From Phascolomyces articulosus (taxonomy: Eukaryota; Mucoromycota; Mucoromycetes; Mucorales; Lichtheimiaceae): DNA of 64,000 nucleotides. The translations under genes and the position numbers were made by a program. Location: positions 744,001-808,000 of the forward strand of contig JAIXMP010000021.1 of assembly GCA_025677815.1 (NCBI GenBank), written 5' to 3'. Shown piece after piece: positions 50,297 through 64,000 of the stretch. Position 1 is the first letter of the stretch. Each line of letters starts with the position of its first letter. The notes below the pieces were generated by a model that worked only from the letters and a program-made list of their open reading frames with translations, had not been told where the DNA came from and did no database searches.

Positions 50297-52402
50297 ATAC
50301 CCTTTTGTACAAAAGTTTCTGTAATAAACAAAAGTATAATTTATAGCAATCACCTTTACTTTTTTAGTTTCTTTTGATAAACCTCGTTTCTGTCAGATAA
50401 CCCTCGCCCTCCCCTTTTTTTAGGAAAAAATTGTTTGATATTATCTCGAAATACTTATCTCTCTCTCTTACTCTCTCTATTATAATATATATAACTTTGA
50501 GCTTATTAAACTTTTACTCATAGCAGCAAGCTAATGGTCACCATGGAGAGTGATAAAGAGTAAATTGGTATTATAACTTTGTTCAAGAAAGAGAAAATAT
50601 ATTCGTTGTTTTCTGATACAGCAAATTCTTCTTGCCCTATTTTTTTTCTCTTTCTTCTCTTACAATAATCGATTTTTCTTTTTTTTTTTTTTTTACTTGA
50701 CCTTTTTATTCCCCTTTTGACGAGAAGAGGAGATATAAATAAAATGAACGTGGAAAGAAGAATGAATATTATATATATTATGTATAGTATGCATAAATGT
50801 TAAATGATATATAAAAACATGTGTAAGTTAATAGTAAAAAGTTCTACATAAAATAATAAAAATGATAATTCATATGATCTATTTCAACCGCAAATGGTGA
50901 GCAAGACCAAAATAAAAAAACAACATTACTCTTTTTGGGTCTTTTATTCATTTTTCAAATTACCGACTTTGTATACTACCTTTTCGATACTACATTTACT
51001 ATTTAAAACAAATTGTAGCCCATGGTCATTTGATTATTCAAGAGTATAAATGGATCTTGAGGTCTTCCAAGGTTCCGAAATAATATGCTACGTACTGTAA
51101 CTTATGTAGATACCATAATCGATTCATCATTTATTTTTACTACGTATGTTGGAAATTTGCAATGGGATCCATTGACAATCAAAATCATGGATGAAGGAAC
51201 TTTAAAAAAAGGAAGGGGGAAGAGAGATAAGGAGTAAAGAGAAATGTGTATCATTTGACAAAAATCATATAGAAAAGCGAATGCATTAATCAATTTCGAC
51301 ACTACTACATTCCTAGTTATGGCAGGAACATTTACTACAATCATAGCATTAACTGCTGGGAGAAAAATCCCCTCAAAAACCAAAAAAGCATAAGACTAGA
51401 GGAACTGGATAATATCAGCGAATACACTTAGAGAGAGATCGATTCATCCATCTCTAATTATCACAACGGTAAAAGAACTTATGCAACTTCAATGACTCGA
51501 TTGCTTATAATTTATTATCATATATCAATCATTCCAGCAGTAATGCACGATAACTATAGAATGCCAAGTCTACAGTGATGCATTTGAGATGGTTCTAAAA
51601 ATGGAAACTCTAAGAATTCCATTAGCTGTATACGTAGCTGCTTCGTTTGATTGGACTATTTGGATCAGGCATGGAAATTCCTACCAACAACTGATAATGA
51701 TGTAGGGTGTTGATAATTCAATGTTCGAGATAGCCATAATTGGAAGAAACATATGGAAAAAAAAATACAAAGAGGGTGTTAAACCTGTTTATTCCTGTCG
51801 ATGAATATCTATCAGTCACTCATCAGTTTGAGTATAATCCATGTTCTTTTTCAAAAAAATGGTTGTATTTTACACAAAAAAAAGGTGTTACTTGGTAAGA
51901 AAGAAAATTAACTTAAATTGATCTTTATATCCATCCAAGAACCAACAATTAATAACACAACATATTCAAACGAAAGAGATAATACGAATATCAATATTAC
52001 CGCTGGTTTCACTTAGATTTTTTACATATTATTGAATCATTGTTCATTGTTGTATAAACATAAAATATTACCCTCCTTACTGCTCTGTAAAAAAAAGATG
52101 CTATGTTAAAAAGATTAAATTTCTATTGTTGTATATAAATTAAAAATAAAAAAAGAAGACATAGTTGTGTAAGTGCTATTATTATCAATGGAGGTTATTT
52201 ACTCTGCTGTTAGGGGGGGTACGGGAGAGATAAATAGGATATTGAAGAAAGAGAGAGAGGGGGGGGGTGGGAGAGAAGAAGGGGAATTAGGTCCGTCCGT
52301 GATCTTCTATAAGAAATATTGATATTGAATAAAAAAAAAAGTGCGTTACGTATTAAATGACGGTAGCGTAACGAAATAATTATCTCATAATTTTTTTTAT
52401 AT
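50297..52402. other. Spacer downstream of the F-box gene, with one half of a duplication
   Basis: Bases 50340-50780 resemble 53440-53880: CCTCGTTTCTGTCA, ATCTCGA-ATAC, TTTGAG-TTATTAAACTTT, a poly-T run, CCCCTTTTGAC-AGAAGA. The rest, 50800-52400, is A+T-rich; short phrases on the minus strand around 51371 (EGIFLP) echo decayed sequence near 13880. No intact gene was found. Confidence 0.5.
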
Positions 52403-52791
52403 GAAATACAAGAACGTGTTAGTCGAGAAGAAGCAAATAAGATTGCTCGGAAATGAACAAAGAAATGTTGAACAATAGTCACAAGAAATGTAAATAATGA
52501 AAATCTATCTATTGACTCTTATGTGCCATAGTAAAGACACTCTTTTATTGAACAAAGAATTAAATAGTAATACTTCATCTATCTTATTAAGTTATAAGTA
52601 TATCGCAGGACCAGCTGATTCTGTTACGAGTCGTACAACTATAATATATCAAGAATACGGAATTAGGTAGGTGGTGTTTTTATCCCCAAAGGAACTGGTG
52701 TGTTACGCTCAGGTATTTTCACTGATACATAGAGGATATTGATAGTTAAAAAAAGAGTGAATAAAGTATTTATAAAGAGAAAGAAGGGGAT

Positions 52792-52860
<69 letters not shown>

Positions 52861-53180
52861 ACAAGATTCTGACAGCTTTTTTTATTAAAAATATACAACA
52901 AATATACACAACAACAATTTTGTTGTTATTAGTAATTATAATCAGCATTAAAGAAAATCCTCGAGTTTGGGATTATCCTGAACGATTTTCATCTGAGGGT
53001 GAAGTTGAATATAAATGTAGCTGATATCTTGATAACATTTATTAGTTCAGAATCTCGTATATATTATTCCATGGTCATTAATCAACAAGGATTCTATTCA
53101 TCATGATGAACAGCTGATTATTATTGAATTTGTATTAGTTAGTATTATCAGTTCGGTTGGTTTTTAACACAGTATTTGAA
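52403..53180 (+). pseudogene. Cytochrome P450 pseudogene (decayed copy of exons 9-12)
   Basis: Four blocks match the intact P450 at 44886-47842 in order and orientation: 52403-52498 to exon 9, 52591-52712 to exon 10 (GGACCAGCTGATTCT, then CCCCAAAGGAACTG, ending GCTCAG), 52933-53070 to exon 11, and 53085-53180 to exon 12 (AAGGATTCTATTCATCA). Frameshifts, internal stops and deletions are frequent. The heme-binding cysteine region is lost: the bases after ATCTCGTAT diverge. The intron between the exon 10 and 11 equivalents has been invaded by a (GA)n expansion. Nothing matching exons 1-8 was seen upstream, so the copy is 5'-truncated. Confidence 0.85.
52797..52858. repeat. (GA)n microsatellite, about 31 units
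   Basis: An uninterrupted run of about 62 bases of GA lies inside an intron equivalent of the P450 pseudogene. Read on the minus strand it gives a meaningless serine-leucine frame. Confidence 0.95.
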
Positions 53181-55569
53181 GTATTATTTTCATTTGTGAC
53201 AGCAAATTTGTAGGTTGTCGTCGTGGTAACTAATTTTTTTATATTATATCTATATACTAGTAGTTGTTGTTGTTAGTATCACTGTTATATATACATTTAT
53301 TATAAAATATTTCATCTATTTATTCCTTATTGTAGTATTCTGTACATATAGAAATAATATTAATCTACATACCCGATCTATTTATTGACCGCCAAGACCC
53401 AACACAATGGGAGAGATACTGCTCGAGTATAAATCTCAATTCTCGGTTCCCCTATTTTTTTAGTTCTCTCCCTTAACTTTTGACAGCCTCGTTTCTGTCA
53501 AATTACCCCAGCTTGATATTTATCTCGAGATACCCTTATAATTATCTCCTCTTCTCTCTCTCTATAATTCTATATCTATACAATCTTTGAGTTCATTAAA
53601 CTTTCACGCGTAATAATCAATCAATGATCTACCATTTAAGATTATTCTAATGAATGATACGTAAACTGTAAATTGTTGATATTAGTAAGAGAAAGAATGT
53701 GAAAAATATATATTCATTGTTTTATTTTAAGTTTGTAGATGCAGCTTATGCTTCTCTCTCTCCTCTTGACTTTTTTTTTTTTTTTTTTTTTTTACATTTT
53801 TACATTCCCCTTTTGACAAGAAGAGAGGAGACTTCTGATAGAACGAACAAGAAAAAGAAGAACGATTGTTATATATATAAAGTGGAGTATGCATGCTTTC
53901 TTCTATATATGTTAAAAAGATATATGTATTTATATATATATATATAAAACGCGCGGGTTCATAGTAATAACTATAGTCGAATTATAGTTGATCTTCTATC
54001 TCCTCTCCCCTTTCTCTTCTCTCTCCTCTTGCTACTTCTTCTATTGTCTATTATCTTTTCCCTTCTCTTCTACTATTATCTTTCTCCCCCATTATATATT
54101 CTTCTTTTGACTTCTTTTTTTTTCTCCCAAAACACACATATTCCCTTTTTCTACCCCTCTGTCCGCAATTTTTATATTATATTTTATCCAGTAAATAATA
54201 ATATGCATGGAGTATATAGTCAAGGAGAACTTTTTTTTTTGCGACAAAGATAATAAACGGATTTCTTGAAAGGATGATAATAGATATAATCTAATAATGG
54301 ATCTATAACTGTTTATGTCTACAAAGTAATTTCTCCACCCTCTCATCTTTACTCTTCTTTTCACTCATCTCCCTTCTCATTTCTCGGTAAGTCTCCTCCA
54401 CTATAGACTTTTTTTCTTTCGTCCTCGGTTCACCTCCCAGTTCCAGTTACACTTTAAATGCCTCCCCCAACCCTCGTGTTTACAAAAAAAGATCAATAAA
54501 GAAGGAAAAACGAACCAAAAAAAAAGAAAAGAAAAGAAGAAAAAAAGACAATGCAAATACCTTTCCATCGTGCACAGACTTTTGGGAACGTAAAAAAAAA
54601 ATGCTCGCTAGAAATATAAGTTGAGTGATGATGTTTTATGATCAAATAATGTCTGTGATGTACAACGTCATAACTAATATTATGCCAAAAAAAATAATAA
54701 AAGGAATCAACGCGGTTTATTGTTTTAATATAAAAATAACACAATAACTAATCATCACGGTAAATCAACCCAATTTGTATAATAGTTTGTTTCATAATAA
54801 TAAATGAGTTTACCCTTTTTTTTTTTATTTTTTTGGGCGCTTGGCCCCAAATCACCATGCTATATGAATATATACTCATATATTGGATACATATTTTTTA
54901 ATAATAATAATAATTGTCTGCTACTCTCTATACTCAATCAAGTAATTTTTATATCATCCTGCTTTCTTCTCGATTTGGAATTACACTTATTTTTTTTTCA
55001 GGGATCAACAACCCACGCAAAAAGTAAGAAAAACATCAAACAAAGGAGATAGTAATTATATATATATATATATAGATGGATAGATTATATATGGTCAATT
55101 GTACAATAACTTTTTAATAATGATAATGAGAATCGATATCTTTTTTTTTTGTGCGTTTGAGCAAAAAAATATAACAAAAGAACGAGAGCATAAAAAACAT
55201 ATAATAATAATAATAATAATAATGGGCAATAGTAATAGTAATAATAAACTATATACAACAAACGTAGTACTAGACTACGAAAGAAAGAAAAAAAAGGGGG
55301 GGAAGAGGGATGGAACTATATAAAATCAAGCAAGTAAAGAAAAAAAAGGTGTGTATATTTTGTTCAAAGGAGGAGATAAGTAGTAGTGATTGTAGTAGTA
55401 GTAGTGGGATGAAGGCGTATAGGATAAAATAGGGCATAAATGTATAAAATAATATGGCGCAAATAAAAAAAACGTGGAAGAACAATAATAATAATAATAA
55501 GAAGAATAATTAAGGGCGTGAATGTGTGCTATAGTGTGTGGTGGAATTTAATAAGCATCCCAGAAGTAA
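53181..55569. other. Spacer with decayed copy of the F-box downstream region
   Basis: Bases 53181-53370 resemble the 3' flank of the intact P450, and 53440-53880 resemble the DNA downstream of the F-box gene (50340-50780). No F-box sequence lies between them. From 54000 to 55570 the sequence is low-complexity (pyrimidine runs, AAT repeats at 55201-55222) and holds the 3' flank of the following minus-strand gene. Confidence 0.6.
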
Positions 55570-56811
55570 TTACATAGGTGCAGTACTGGTTCGTTTCCAC
55601 ATGGGACGAGTTTGATAGCGTCGTTTACGTGCTGCTGATGCAGCTGCTGCTGCAGACGGAGACATGGAAATGAAATATGCAGTAGCAGGACGTGGGAGTT
55701 GTCTTTTTCCTGAGGATGAACCGGATGCTAATAATGTGGTCGTGGATACAGAAGAAGAAGAAAGTATACTTGTACTTCCATGACTACTAGTACTATTATT
55801 GTATAACATAGGAGATGAATGAACTCGTCGCTTAACCTTCGTATTATGAAGTCCATCAAATACGGAATCATCATTCTCCTCCTCATCATCATCATCGTCA
55901 TCATAAGCACCTGTGGATGTAGTGATGGACCATGCGGAAGAATCTGTGGTGGCAGTACTTAAACTATCAAGATCATCAAATTCATCATCTTCAAAATCAT
56001 CATAATAGTTATGTTGTTGTTGTTGTTGATGAACTAATTGTTGAGCTTGTTGTTGTCGTTGTTGTTGGTCTTGTCGTAATAAATGTTCTGAAGCCAATGT
56101 AAAAGATGTAAAACAATGACTACGACTAGATCGTAACAAAGGTGTAGATGATGAAGGGGATAATTTCTTTTTATCTTGTTGATTTAATTGTTGAATCGAT
56201 TGTCGGGATGGTAATGTAAGATGATCAGTAGTGTTGTTGCCACCATTCTTGTGATGATTAAAATACTTGTGATAATAACTTTGTCTTTTCTTTTCCATAC
56301 TAGCGCGTACAAGTTCTGAAAGATGAGTTAATTGAGATGAATTATCTTCTTCATCGTCTGAATCTTGTTGAAAATAAATGGATGAATTGTCATCTTCTTC
56401 TTCATCTTCATCATCATAACCCATCATGGTGGTCATTGTAGGATGTTGGTATGAAGCACATGCAGATGAGCGGATTTGTTGTTGATGAGAATGATAGGGT
56501 GATGATGATGAAGATCCCATGATGGTTGCTGTCATCATGGATAATGAACGTGGAGGTGGAGTTGCTAAGGATGAAGAATCCACTAAATGTTTATATCCTG
56601 ATAATGTGGTGGATGAGGATGAAGAAGAGGGGGATGTAGATAATGTAGAAAGAGTAGGTGATCGTATTTGAGCGCGAAGTCGCAATAATTGAGAATCATA
56701 ATGAATACTACGATGATGATGATCACATTTACTGCTATGAATAGGATGATCCATGTTATGATTATTATTGTTATTGTTGATATAATATTGTTGTTGGTGT
56801 TGATAATTCAT
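55570..56811 (-). CDS. Low-complexity Ser/Gln/Asp-rich protein, function unknown
   Basis: A single open frame of 413 residues is read from 56811 to 55570. It begins with Asn- and Gln-runs, carries several serine runs, two acidic blocks (DDEDEEEDD at about 132 and DDDDDDEEE at about 300) and a basic C-terminus (KRRYQTRPMWKR). A short conserved-looking segment, SQLTHLSELVRASMEKKRQSYY near residue 158, may be a helix. The C-terminal part has SGKRQLPRPATAYFISMSP, which could be a linear binding motif. Triplet-repeat codons (CAA, AAT, TCA, GAT) dominate, so the frame is long partly because of repeats. No family was recognised; the length and lack of stops argue for a real gene, possibly a transcriptional or scaffold protein. 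Confidence 0.6.
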   Translation of the reverse strand: MNYQHQQQYYINNNNNNHNMDHPIHSSKCDHHHRSIHYDSQLLRLRAQIRSPTLSTLSTSPSSSSSSTTLSGYKHLVDSSSLATPPPRSLSMMTATIMGSSSSSPYHSHQQQIRSSACASYQHPTMTTMMGYDDEDEEEDDNSSIYFQQDSDDEEDNSSQLTHLSELVRASMEKKRQSYYHKYFNHHKNGGNNTTDHLTLPSRQSIQQLNQQDKKKLSPSSSTPLLRSSRSHCFTSFTLASEHLLRQDQQQRQQQAQQLVHQQQQQHNYYDDFEDDEFDDLDSLSTATTDSSAWSITTSTGAYDDDDDDEEENDDSVFDGLHNTKVKRRVHSSPMLYNNSTSSHGSTSILSSSSVSTTTLLASGSSSGKRQLPRPATAYFISMSPSAAAAASAARKRRYQTRPMWKRTSTAPM

Positions 56812-57524
56812 GATGAATAAAAATAAAAATGTGGTGAATAAAAAAAAAAAAGTAAAATGAAAAAAAAACCAGTAAAATGGATAAAGAATTAAAAAACGTT
56901 TTAGGTTTTCATTGCCTTTTATTTTTATATTATTTATTTTACTTGCTGATAGGGGTTATTCTCACTGTGGATGAATTTCTCCATCTTTTTTTCTCATTCT
57001 ATCTATCTATATATTCTCAAGGAGTAGGAGGTCTTCATCCTGGGGATGGGTGGGGGCCAAGTAAAACCCAACATAGTAAATGATTACTTCGAAACTTGTT
57101 ATTATATCTAATGATCAGTAATAATAATAATAAAGTTCAACAAGGAGGGTAAGAAGGAGGAAGGAGGACAGGAGAAGGAGGAGAAAGGATAATAAATAAT
57201 AAGCACCGTTCACACATATACATACATACTTAGGATAATCATAATTATAGTGTGTAGAAAGAAAGAGAAAACATTTTTTGTATAGCAGAAGAAGAAGTAT
57301 ATACTAAACAATAAGCAAGGAAAAGATCGACACCCGAAAACTCACTACTGCTACTATCTACACCAACATTATCGAATGTTACATAATATATATTTTAGAT
57401 TGACATTCTATAACCCAGGGTCTAAATCTTATATATAAAAAAACTAGTAATTCCAAATCTGTATATATATATATCATTAATTTTATTATACACATGAAAT
57501 ACTCTAATATAGGTGATAAAATGA

Positions 57525-57564
<40 letters not shown>

Positions 57565-59861
57565 GTAATTATTATTATTGTCTGAGTTTTTGTTGTTATT
57601 GTTGCTGCTGTTGTTGTGAATATGTACATGAATGCATTGAACATAATAAAGTAAGCATATTTGCAGCATTAAAAGAGAGGAGGAGGAGAGATAGGCAGAA
57701 GAGGAGTTCATCTACCTACAAATGTGTGATTGTACATTAGGGTGGTAAGATACTATGGTTCGTTCCCTTCTTTTTTTTTTTTTTTTTTGCTCCTATTTTA
57801 TTAGAAAGGTAGTGTGAATGAAATGAATGTGTGTGTGTCTATATCTATAAATGTCTATTTTATATATCAATTTACTATTACTTACTTGATTTACAAATAT
57901 ATATAAAAAAAGGGAACTTCTAATGATTATTATATAGGATAAATAAATACACGCACTCATCTTCTTCATACATAAAAACCGGTTTATATAATAAACGGCA
58001 TCATGTTTCAATTATGATGGATTCATTCTCATATATATCTGAAACGTTCTTTCTTATTATAATTTCGTAACAGTCATGTAATGTATATGTAATAATGATG
58101 TGCCGATGATGTGCGTGAGATATTATTTGTGGGGCAATCTTTTCTTATACTAACTCATGCTTGTTTTGTTTGTAATTGACCATAGTAGGAACTTACTTTT
58201 GTCTTGGACTAGTTTTACTACTACTACTACTACTACCTTCCCACCTTTAACATTTTCCCTACCTTTTATTTCTTTTTTCGTTCTGTAATAAGAATGATCG
58301 TAAATTCGAATCATTTCTTTTTTTTTTTCTTCCTCCCCTTTACTTCTTCTTTCTCTCCTTCAACAAATGATAGACAAATAATTATAATCGTGTTGCACTT
58401 TTTCTAAAACAAGAATTAGAAGCATTTTTTTTATTAATCTGCAGTTATGTTATGCATTCGTTTTACTCCGAATAATGTAACCCTCAATACAATATATATA
58501 TATATATATATTAGAATCATGTATATCTCCAAGATCTTCATTTATTCTTCCATTCATTCATCAACGTTTTTTCTTTATGTATATTAATTTTTATATCAGA
58601 ATTGCGTGGGAGAGGGGGAGGAAAGGTTTAAATGATGATGATTCATTGTGAGTATATCAATATAGATATCCTGCATGCAACGTTTTATTATAAAAATAAT
58701 AGTTCGTTTATTATAAGCATGTCGTCGTTTAAAAACAAAATAAACAAAGCATCCAATTTTATGCATATCATTTCAAACAAATGAAGCACAATGTATAAAT
58801 ACGTAAGTTGTTACATGATATTTTATCTCTAACCTATCATGATTCACCCTTTTTATATATAATTATAATCCACTTGCATACCATTATTATGTATTAATAC
58901 ATTAATAAGTATACATGGGCTATATTTCTGTTATAAAATGTTTTATTTCGTATTATTTATGCAGCTTTACAAGTAAGTTTATAACGCTTGTGTTGAGTGA
59001 TCGTGATGCTTTTTTGTGTTTAGATGAATCCTCCTATTTTCCGTTTATATTTTATAAAGTTTATGTCTTTCTCTTTCTCTCTTTCTCCTTTTCATGTCAA
59101 TATTACATTCTACAATAATATAGGACATACAAAAAAAAACTAAGCCCAAAGGGAATGGGTCTATCCTTTTTATTAGAGTCCAATGTAATAGTCAAATGTT
59201 TCAATTTAGTTGACATTTTGTTAGATATGAAAAATTGAAAGATACTAAATGGGAAAAATAAAATTCATATGGTTTTTTCCTTTGATGGGAAATTTCATGA
59301 AACCCTTTTTTTTTTTTTCTAAAAAAAAAGTTTATTTTCATATTAAACATAATACACACAACATCCGATTGTATTTTTTATTTTTAGATATGAGAAGACG
59401 AAATCTCCATTACTATAAGAATTCGCCAAGTAATAAATAAATAATACCGTTTAGGAATATTGAGGTACCTTTCTTTTTTTAAGGAGTGGCAAAGAAGAAG
59501 TATATTCACTCTCAAGTCACTTTACCTATAAATTTATATTTATTTGCTTTCTCAACTCCTTTTTTTTTCTACAGTACCTCCTGCGGCAAATCATTTCGCA
59601 CACTACTAATTGACTAATTGAACGAATAGGTAATATAATATAAAATGCAAGATTTGAATGTGGGTTTTTTTTGTTGGGTATGTAAAGAAAAAGTATGATA
59701 CAACTAAAAAAAAAAGGGAAAAAAAAAGATTACAAGAAAAAGAAAGATAAAATAAACAAAAAAAATACTATTCTAAGTATTATAAAAACAACAACAAAAT
59801 AATAACAACATAAATATAATAATAATAATAAAATAATAATAATTGGGCGTTGAAGTCATTT
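56812..59861. other. Intergenic spacer rich in simple repeats
   Basis: This is the promoter side of the preceding gene and the 3' flank of the RING gene. It contains an (ATT)13 run at 57526-57564, poly-T near 57771-57788, a TA run at 58491-58510 and many AAT repeats near 59815-59845. No gene was recognised. Confidence 0.5.
57526..57564. repeat. (ATT)n microsatellite
   Basis: About thirteen ATT units stand in intergenic DNA; they create a poly-Asn frame on the minus strand that is not a gene. Confidence 0.9.
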
Positions 59862-61303
59862 TTATACTCGTTGTTCAGGATTAGTAGGTACAGTACCATA
59901 GATGGGTAAAAGTGGTTCTATATAAAGTGATTGTTATGTGAATAAAAAAACAAATGTTAACAAGTTACACCATTAAACCCCTAGAGTACTACTTACCTCT
60001 TTCGTGTTGATGGGGTGTACATGGTAACCTTTCTATGCAACCTTTACAAATCGGGCACTATTTTTTTTATCGTTAAAGTGTGAAATGAGTAAAATGATAT
60101 CATATAACTCTCACATCCCAATATGTATCCCAACTTACAAATTTCTTTTGAGTGGTTAACCAAGCATCTACACATTGAGCATGGAAATCATGTTGACAAG
60201 GTAAAACTCTTAATTGATCACCTTCCATATAATCTTCCAAGCAAATAGCACATTCTTCTCTTTCATTTTCACGCATTTTTTGTTTGTTATATATTTTGAT
60301 AGTCAATTTGTTGACAGTATTGACATCCGCTAAATCGGCTCTACGTTTTTGTCGTTGACGAATACGCCAAGAGACATAGATGAGTGCAAGGAGAACACTC
60401 GGACTGATGACAACAATGACAAGTACGTCAATTAATGGCCTAAAAAAATAAATCGTATTTATTTGTTAAAAAAAATGAGCTTATCCTAATTCTATCTTCC
60501 CCTCCTTTTTTTTTTCATACCAAGAAATAAAATCATCCAATTGTAATCGAATAGGTAATGGTTCTGAACTTGTTCTTGTTAATGATAATATAGTTAAATA
60601 TTCTTCTTGAGCAAGAAATACACTTGGAATTAATACATCAGATGTATCTCCTATATGTAAAATATATGTAAAATATTAGAATATTAGTTTTTTTTTTGTT
60701 TCTCTTCATATCAGATTATAAAACATTCATGATGGATGAATGAATATTCTTTTCTTCCTCTCTCCTCTTTTGTGTTATAAATATAGTAGTTTTTTCCCAC
60801 AAAAAAAAAGAAAAAGTAGCTTTACCAGGTGCATACATGGTAATCCATCTTCCTGGATGTTCTGGATCGCCTACAACCACAGCAATGGCACCGCTTTGTT
60901 GCATAGACCGAATTTTTGTAATAAATGAACATCCACCTCTTCGTACCAATGCAATCCAATTCTCTTCCAAAGGAGGTAAAGTGACAAGACTACAACCTGT
61001 CGGGTCTTGTTCAGGTTCAGCCAAAAAACCCAATTTTCCATTTTCCGATATCCGCGGACCAAATGCAGCAGCGTGATCTGCATAGGTCATGTTGTTGGTC
61101 TTAGGTATATATATATACGTTTATGTTAATAATCATGGTTGAAATGAATTGATTTTGATTCAAGTAGGGATATTATTTCTTGAATTGGATGATAATTATA
61201 ACAAAAAAAAGATACTCACGAGAACAATAATGGATGCTTTGACAACAGAGGTTGTTATTGTCAATAATAATAATAATAATAACCCTGAAAAACTATTCCT
61301 CAT
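59862..61303 (-). CDS. PA-TM-RING ubiquitin ligase (RNF13/RNF167-like)
   Basis: Six exons (61220-61303, 60826-61099, 60521-60650, 60139-60439, 59997-60057, 59862-59917) give 301 residues. Residues 1-23 form a signal peptide ([17 protein letters not shown]). A protease-associated domain follows (about 30-150; [19 protein letters not shown] and [13 protein letters not shown] are typical). One membrane span lies at about 164-184 ([21 protein letters not shown]). The cytosolic RING-H2 finger follows: [31 protein letters not shown] and CPICK, the last pair coming from the next exon. The tail is short. Members of this family sit in endosomal and lysosomal membranes and ubiquitinate membrane cargo with the PA domain in the lumen. 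It is divergent from the kinase gene, with 1.06 kb between the starts. Confidence 0.9.
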
Positions 61304-62367
61304 TGCGTGATTGCGTTATATAATAGAGTGTGGTATACAACAAGAAAAAGACAAAAAAAAGAAAGGTATAATGATATATATATATAAAAAGTGATATAAA
61401 AGAGAAGAAAAAAGAAAAAAGGAAGAAGAGAAAAAAGGAAGAGGAAAAAGAAAGAAGTTGAATGAGAGTTAAAAATATAATAAGGCTAAGGCTGAGAAAT
61501 ATTTGTGTGAGTTTTGGGGGGGGGGGTGATGATGAAAAGGGGCTTTGTTATGGGTGAGAAAGTGTACATAAAAGTGTATATAAATCCAAAAAGAAACCCC
61601 TTGTGTTTATGTAAAAAAAAGGCGTTAAAGCTTATGATATTATTTATCCAAAAACAGTTTGTTTTTTTTCTGTAACCCTTTATCATTTTACTATTGTTGC
61701 TGTTGTTGACAGACATAATACTTAATAGAAAGGGCCCCATTTAAAATAATCATTAATATTAATATTAATATTAATAATAATAATGCTGATAATCCATCAT
61801 GATCACATATATATACAATGCATGCAGTACTTTAATGAACAAAAACAAATCATGTATTATCTTATTACTAAAGTGGTCCCACTTGATTCATAATAATGAA
61901 CTTTTTCCGTCCTGGTTCCGACACCATCCGAAGAAAACAAAGTGAACAAGTGTAACAAAAACAAGGTCTATATATGATAAATCTATCGTTTGTTGTTGTT
62001 GTTGATTAATCAGTCAACAAGATCTATTTTATATTACAAAAAAAAGAGAGGTGCTTCTTTAAGAAATCTTCCTCCCAAGATGATAGTCTAAAGAAAGGTT
62101 TTTTTTTTAGACCTCAGAAGTATGATTTGGATATAACTTGGTATTACTCATATTTTTGTACTTTTTCTCTTTTTTTTTTTTTCTGCATATTACTTTTTTA
62201 TTACTTTACCAACTCTCTCTCCCCTTTACCCATAAACAACTTTTTGTTCGTCTTCTCTCTGTCTCTCTTTCTTTTTTTTTTCTTCTTCTTTCCTTTATCC
62301 ATTCTATATTTATCCATTTATATATAATCACCATCATTATCAGCATAATATTAACTATCCTATAACT
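61304..62367. other. Shared promoter region of the RING gene and the kinase gene
   Basis: This is a head-to-head spacer without genes. A pyrimidine-rich block (62160-62300) with TATA-like runs precedes the kinase start. Purine-rich plus-strand DNA (61320-61460), which is pyrimidine-rich on the other strand, precedes the RING gene start. Confidence 0.5.

Positions 62368-64000
<1,633 letters not shown>

Noticed and set aside
52709..52948. Minus-strand frame with Ser-Leu repeats
   Set aside because: It is the translation of the (GA)n microsatellite.
57379..57711. 110-codon minus-strand frame with an Asn run
   Set aside because: The run is the translation of the (ATT)n microsatellite, and the flanks show no protein character.

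Overview
This window is nuclear DNA from an early-diverging filamentous fungus, most likely a mucoralean (Mucoromycota). The reasons are a strongly A+T-rich background, genes split by many short GT-AG introns (about 50-200 bases), pyrimidine-rich leaders before start codons, long gene-poor spacers, and gene types typical of that group: a family PL14 polysaccharide lyase, an EF-hand MscS channel, a cytochrome b5-acyl-CoA dehydrogenase fusion, a WWE miniprotein and a P450. No tRNA, rRNA, CRISPR array or intact transposase was seen. All gene structures were built by eye, joining exons by splice signals and frame; every multi-exon model closes in frame.

Layout. 0-7 kb: the 3' end of one PL14 lyase gene, a complete paralogue on the same strand, a long decayed spacer, and a small one-membrane-segment protein. 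8.5-19 kb: a WWE miniprotein (-), TAF13 (+) converging on PEX2 (-), then a ten-exon MscS-type mechanosensitive channel (-) with a 16-base microexon and a GC-AG intron. 19-25 kb: no intact gene, but a near-perfect inverted repeat with two arms of about 1,048 bases around a 108-base spacer (21912-24115). 25-32 kb: a spartin/senescence-domain protein, a stand-alone cytochrome b5, and the full cytochrome b5-acyl-CoA dehydrogenase gene from which the stand-alone copy derives. 32-37 kb is gene-poor.

37-50 kb: a DEP-RGS regulator of G-protein signalling (-), a Pro/Gln-rich protein (-), a twelve-exon P450 (+) and an F-box/repeat protein (+). 50-55 kb: a decayed copy of the P450 3' half, holding a (GA)n microsatellite, followed by a decayed copy of the DNA that lies beyond the F-box gene. 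The copy lacks the F-box gene itself. 55-64 kb: a low-complexity protein (-), a PA-TM-RING ubiquitin ligase (-), and, divergent from it, a CaMKK-like kinase (+) cut by the window end.

The genes are mostly independent housekeeping, signalling and metabolic genes, not a pathway cluster. The repeated theme is local duplication followed by decay, truncation or sequence homogenisation: PL14, cytochrome b5, P450 with its flank, and the palindrome. The palindrome is the best candidate for something undescribed. It is either a very recent inverted duplication, a foldback element able to make a long hairpin RNA, or an assembly artefact.
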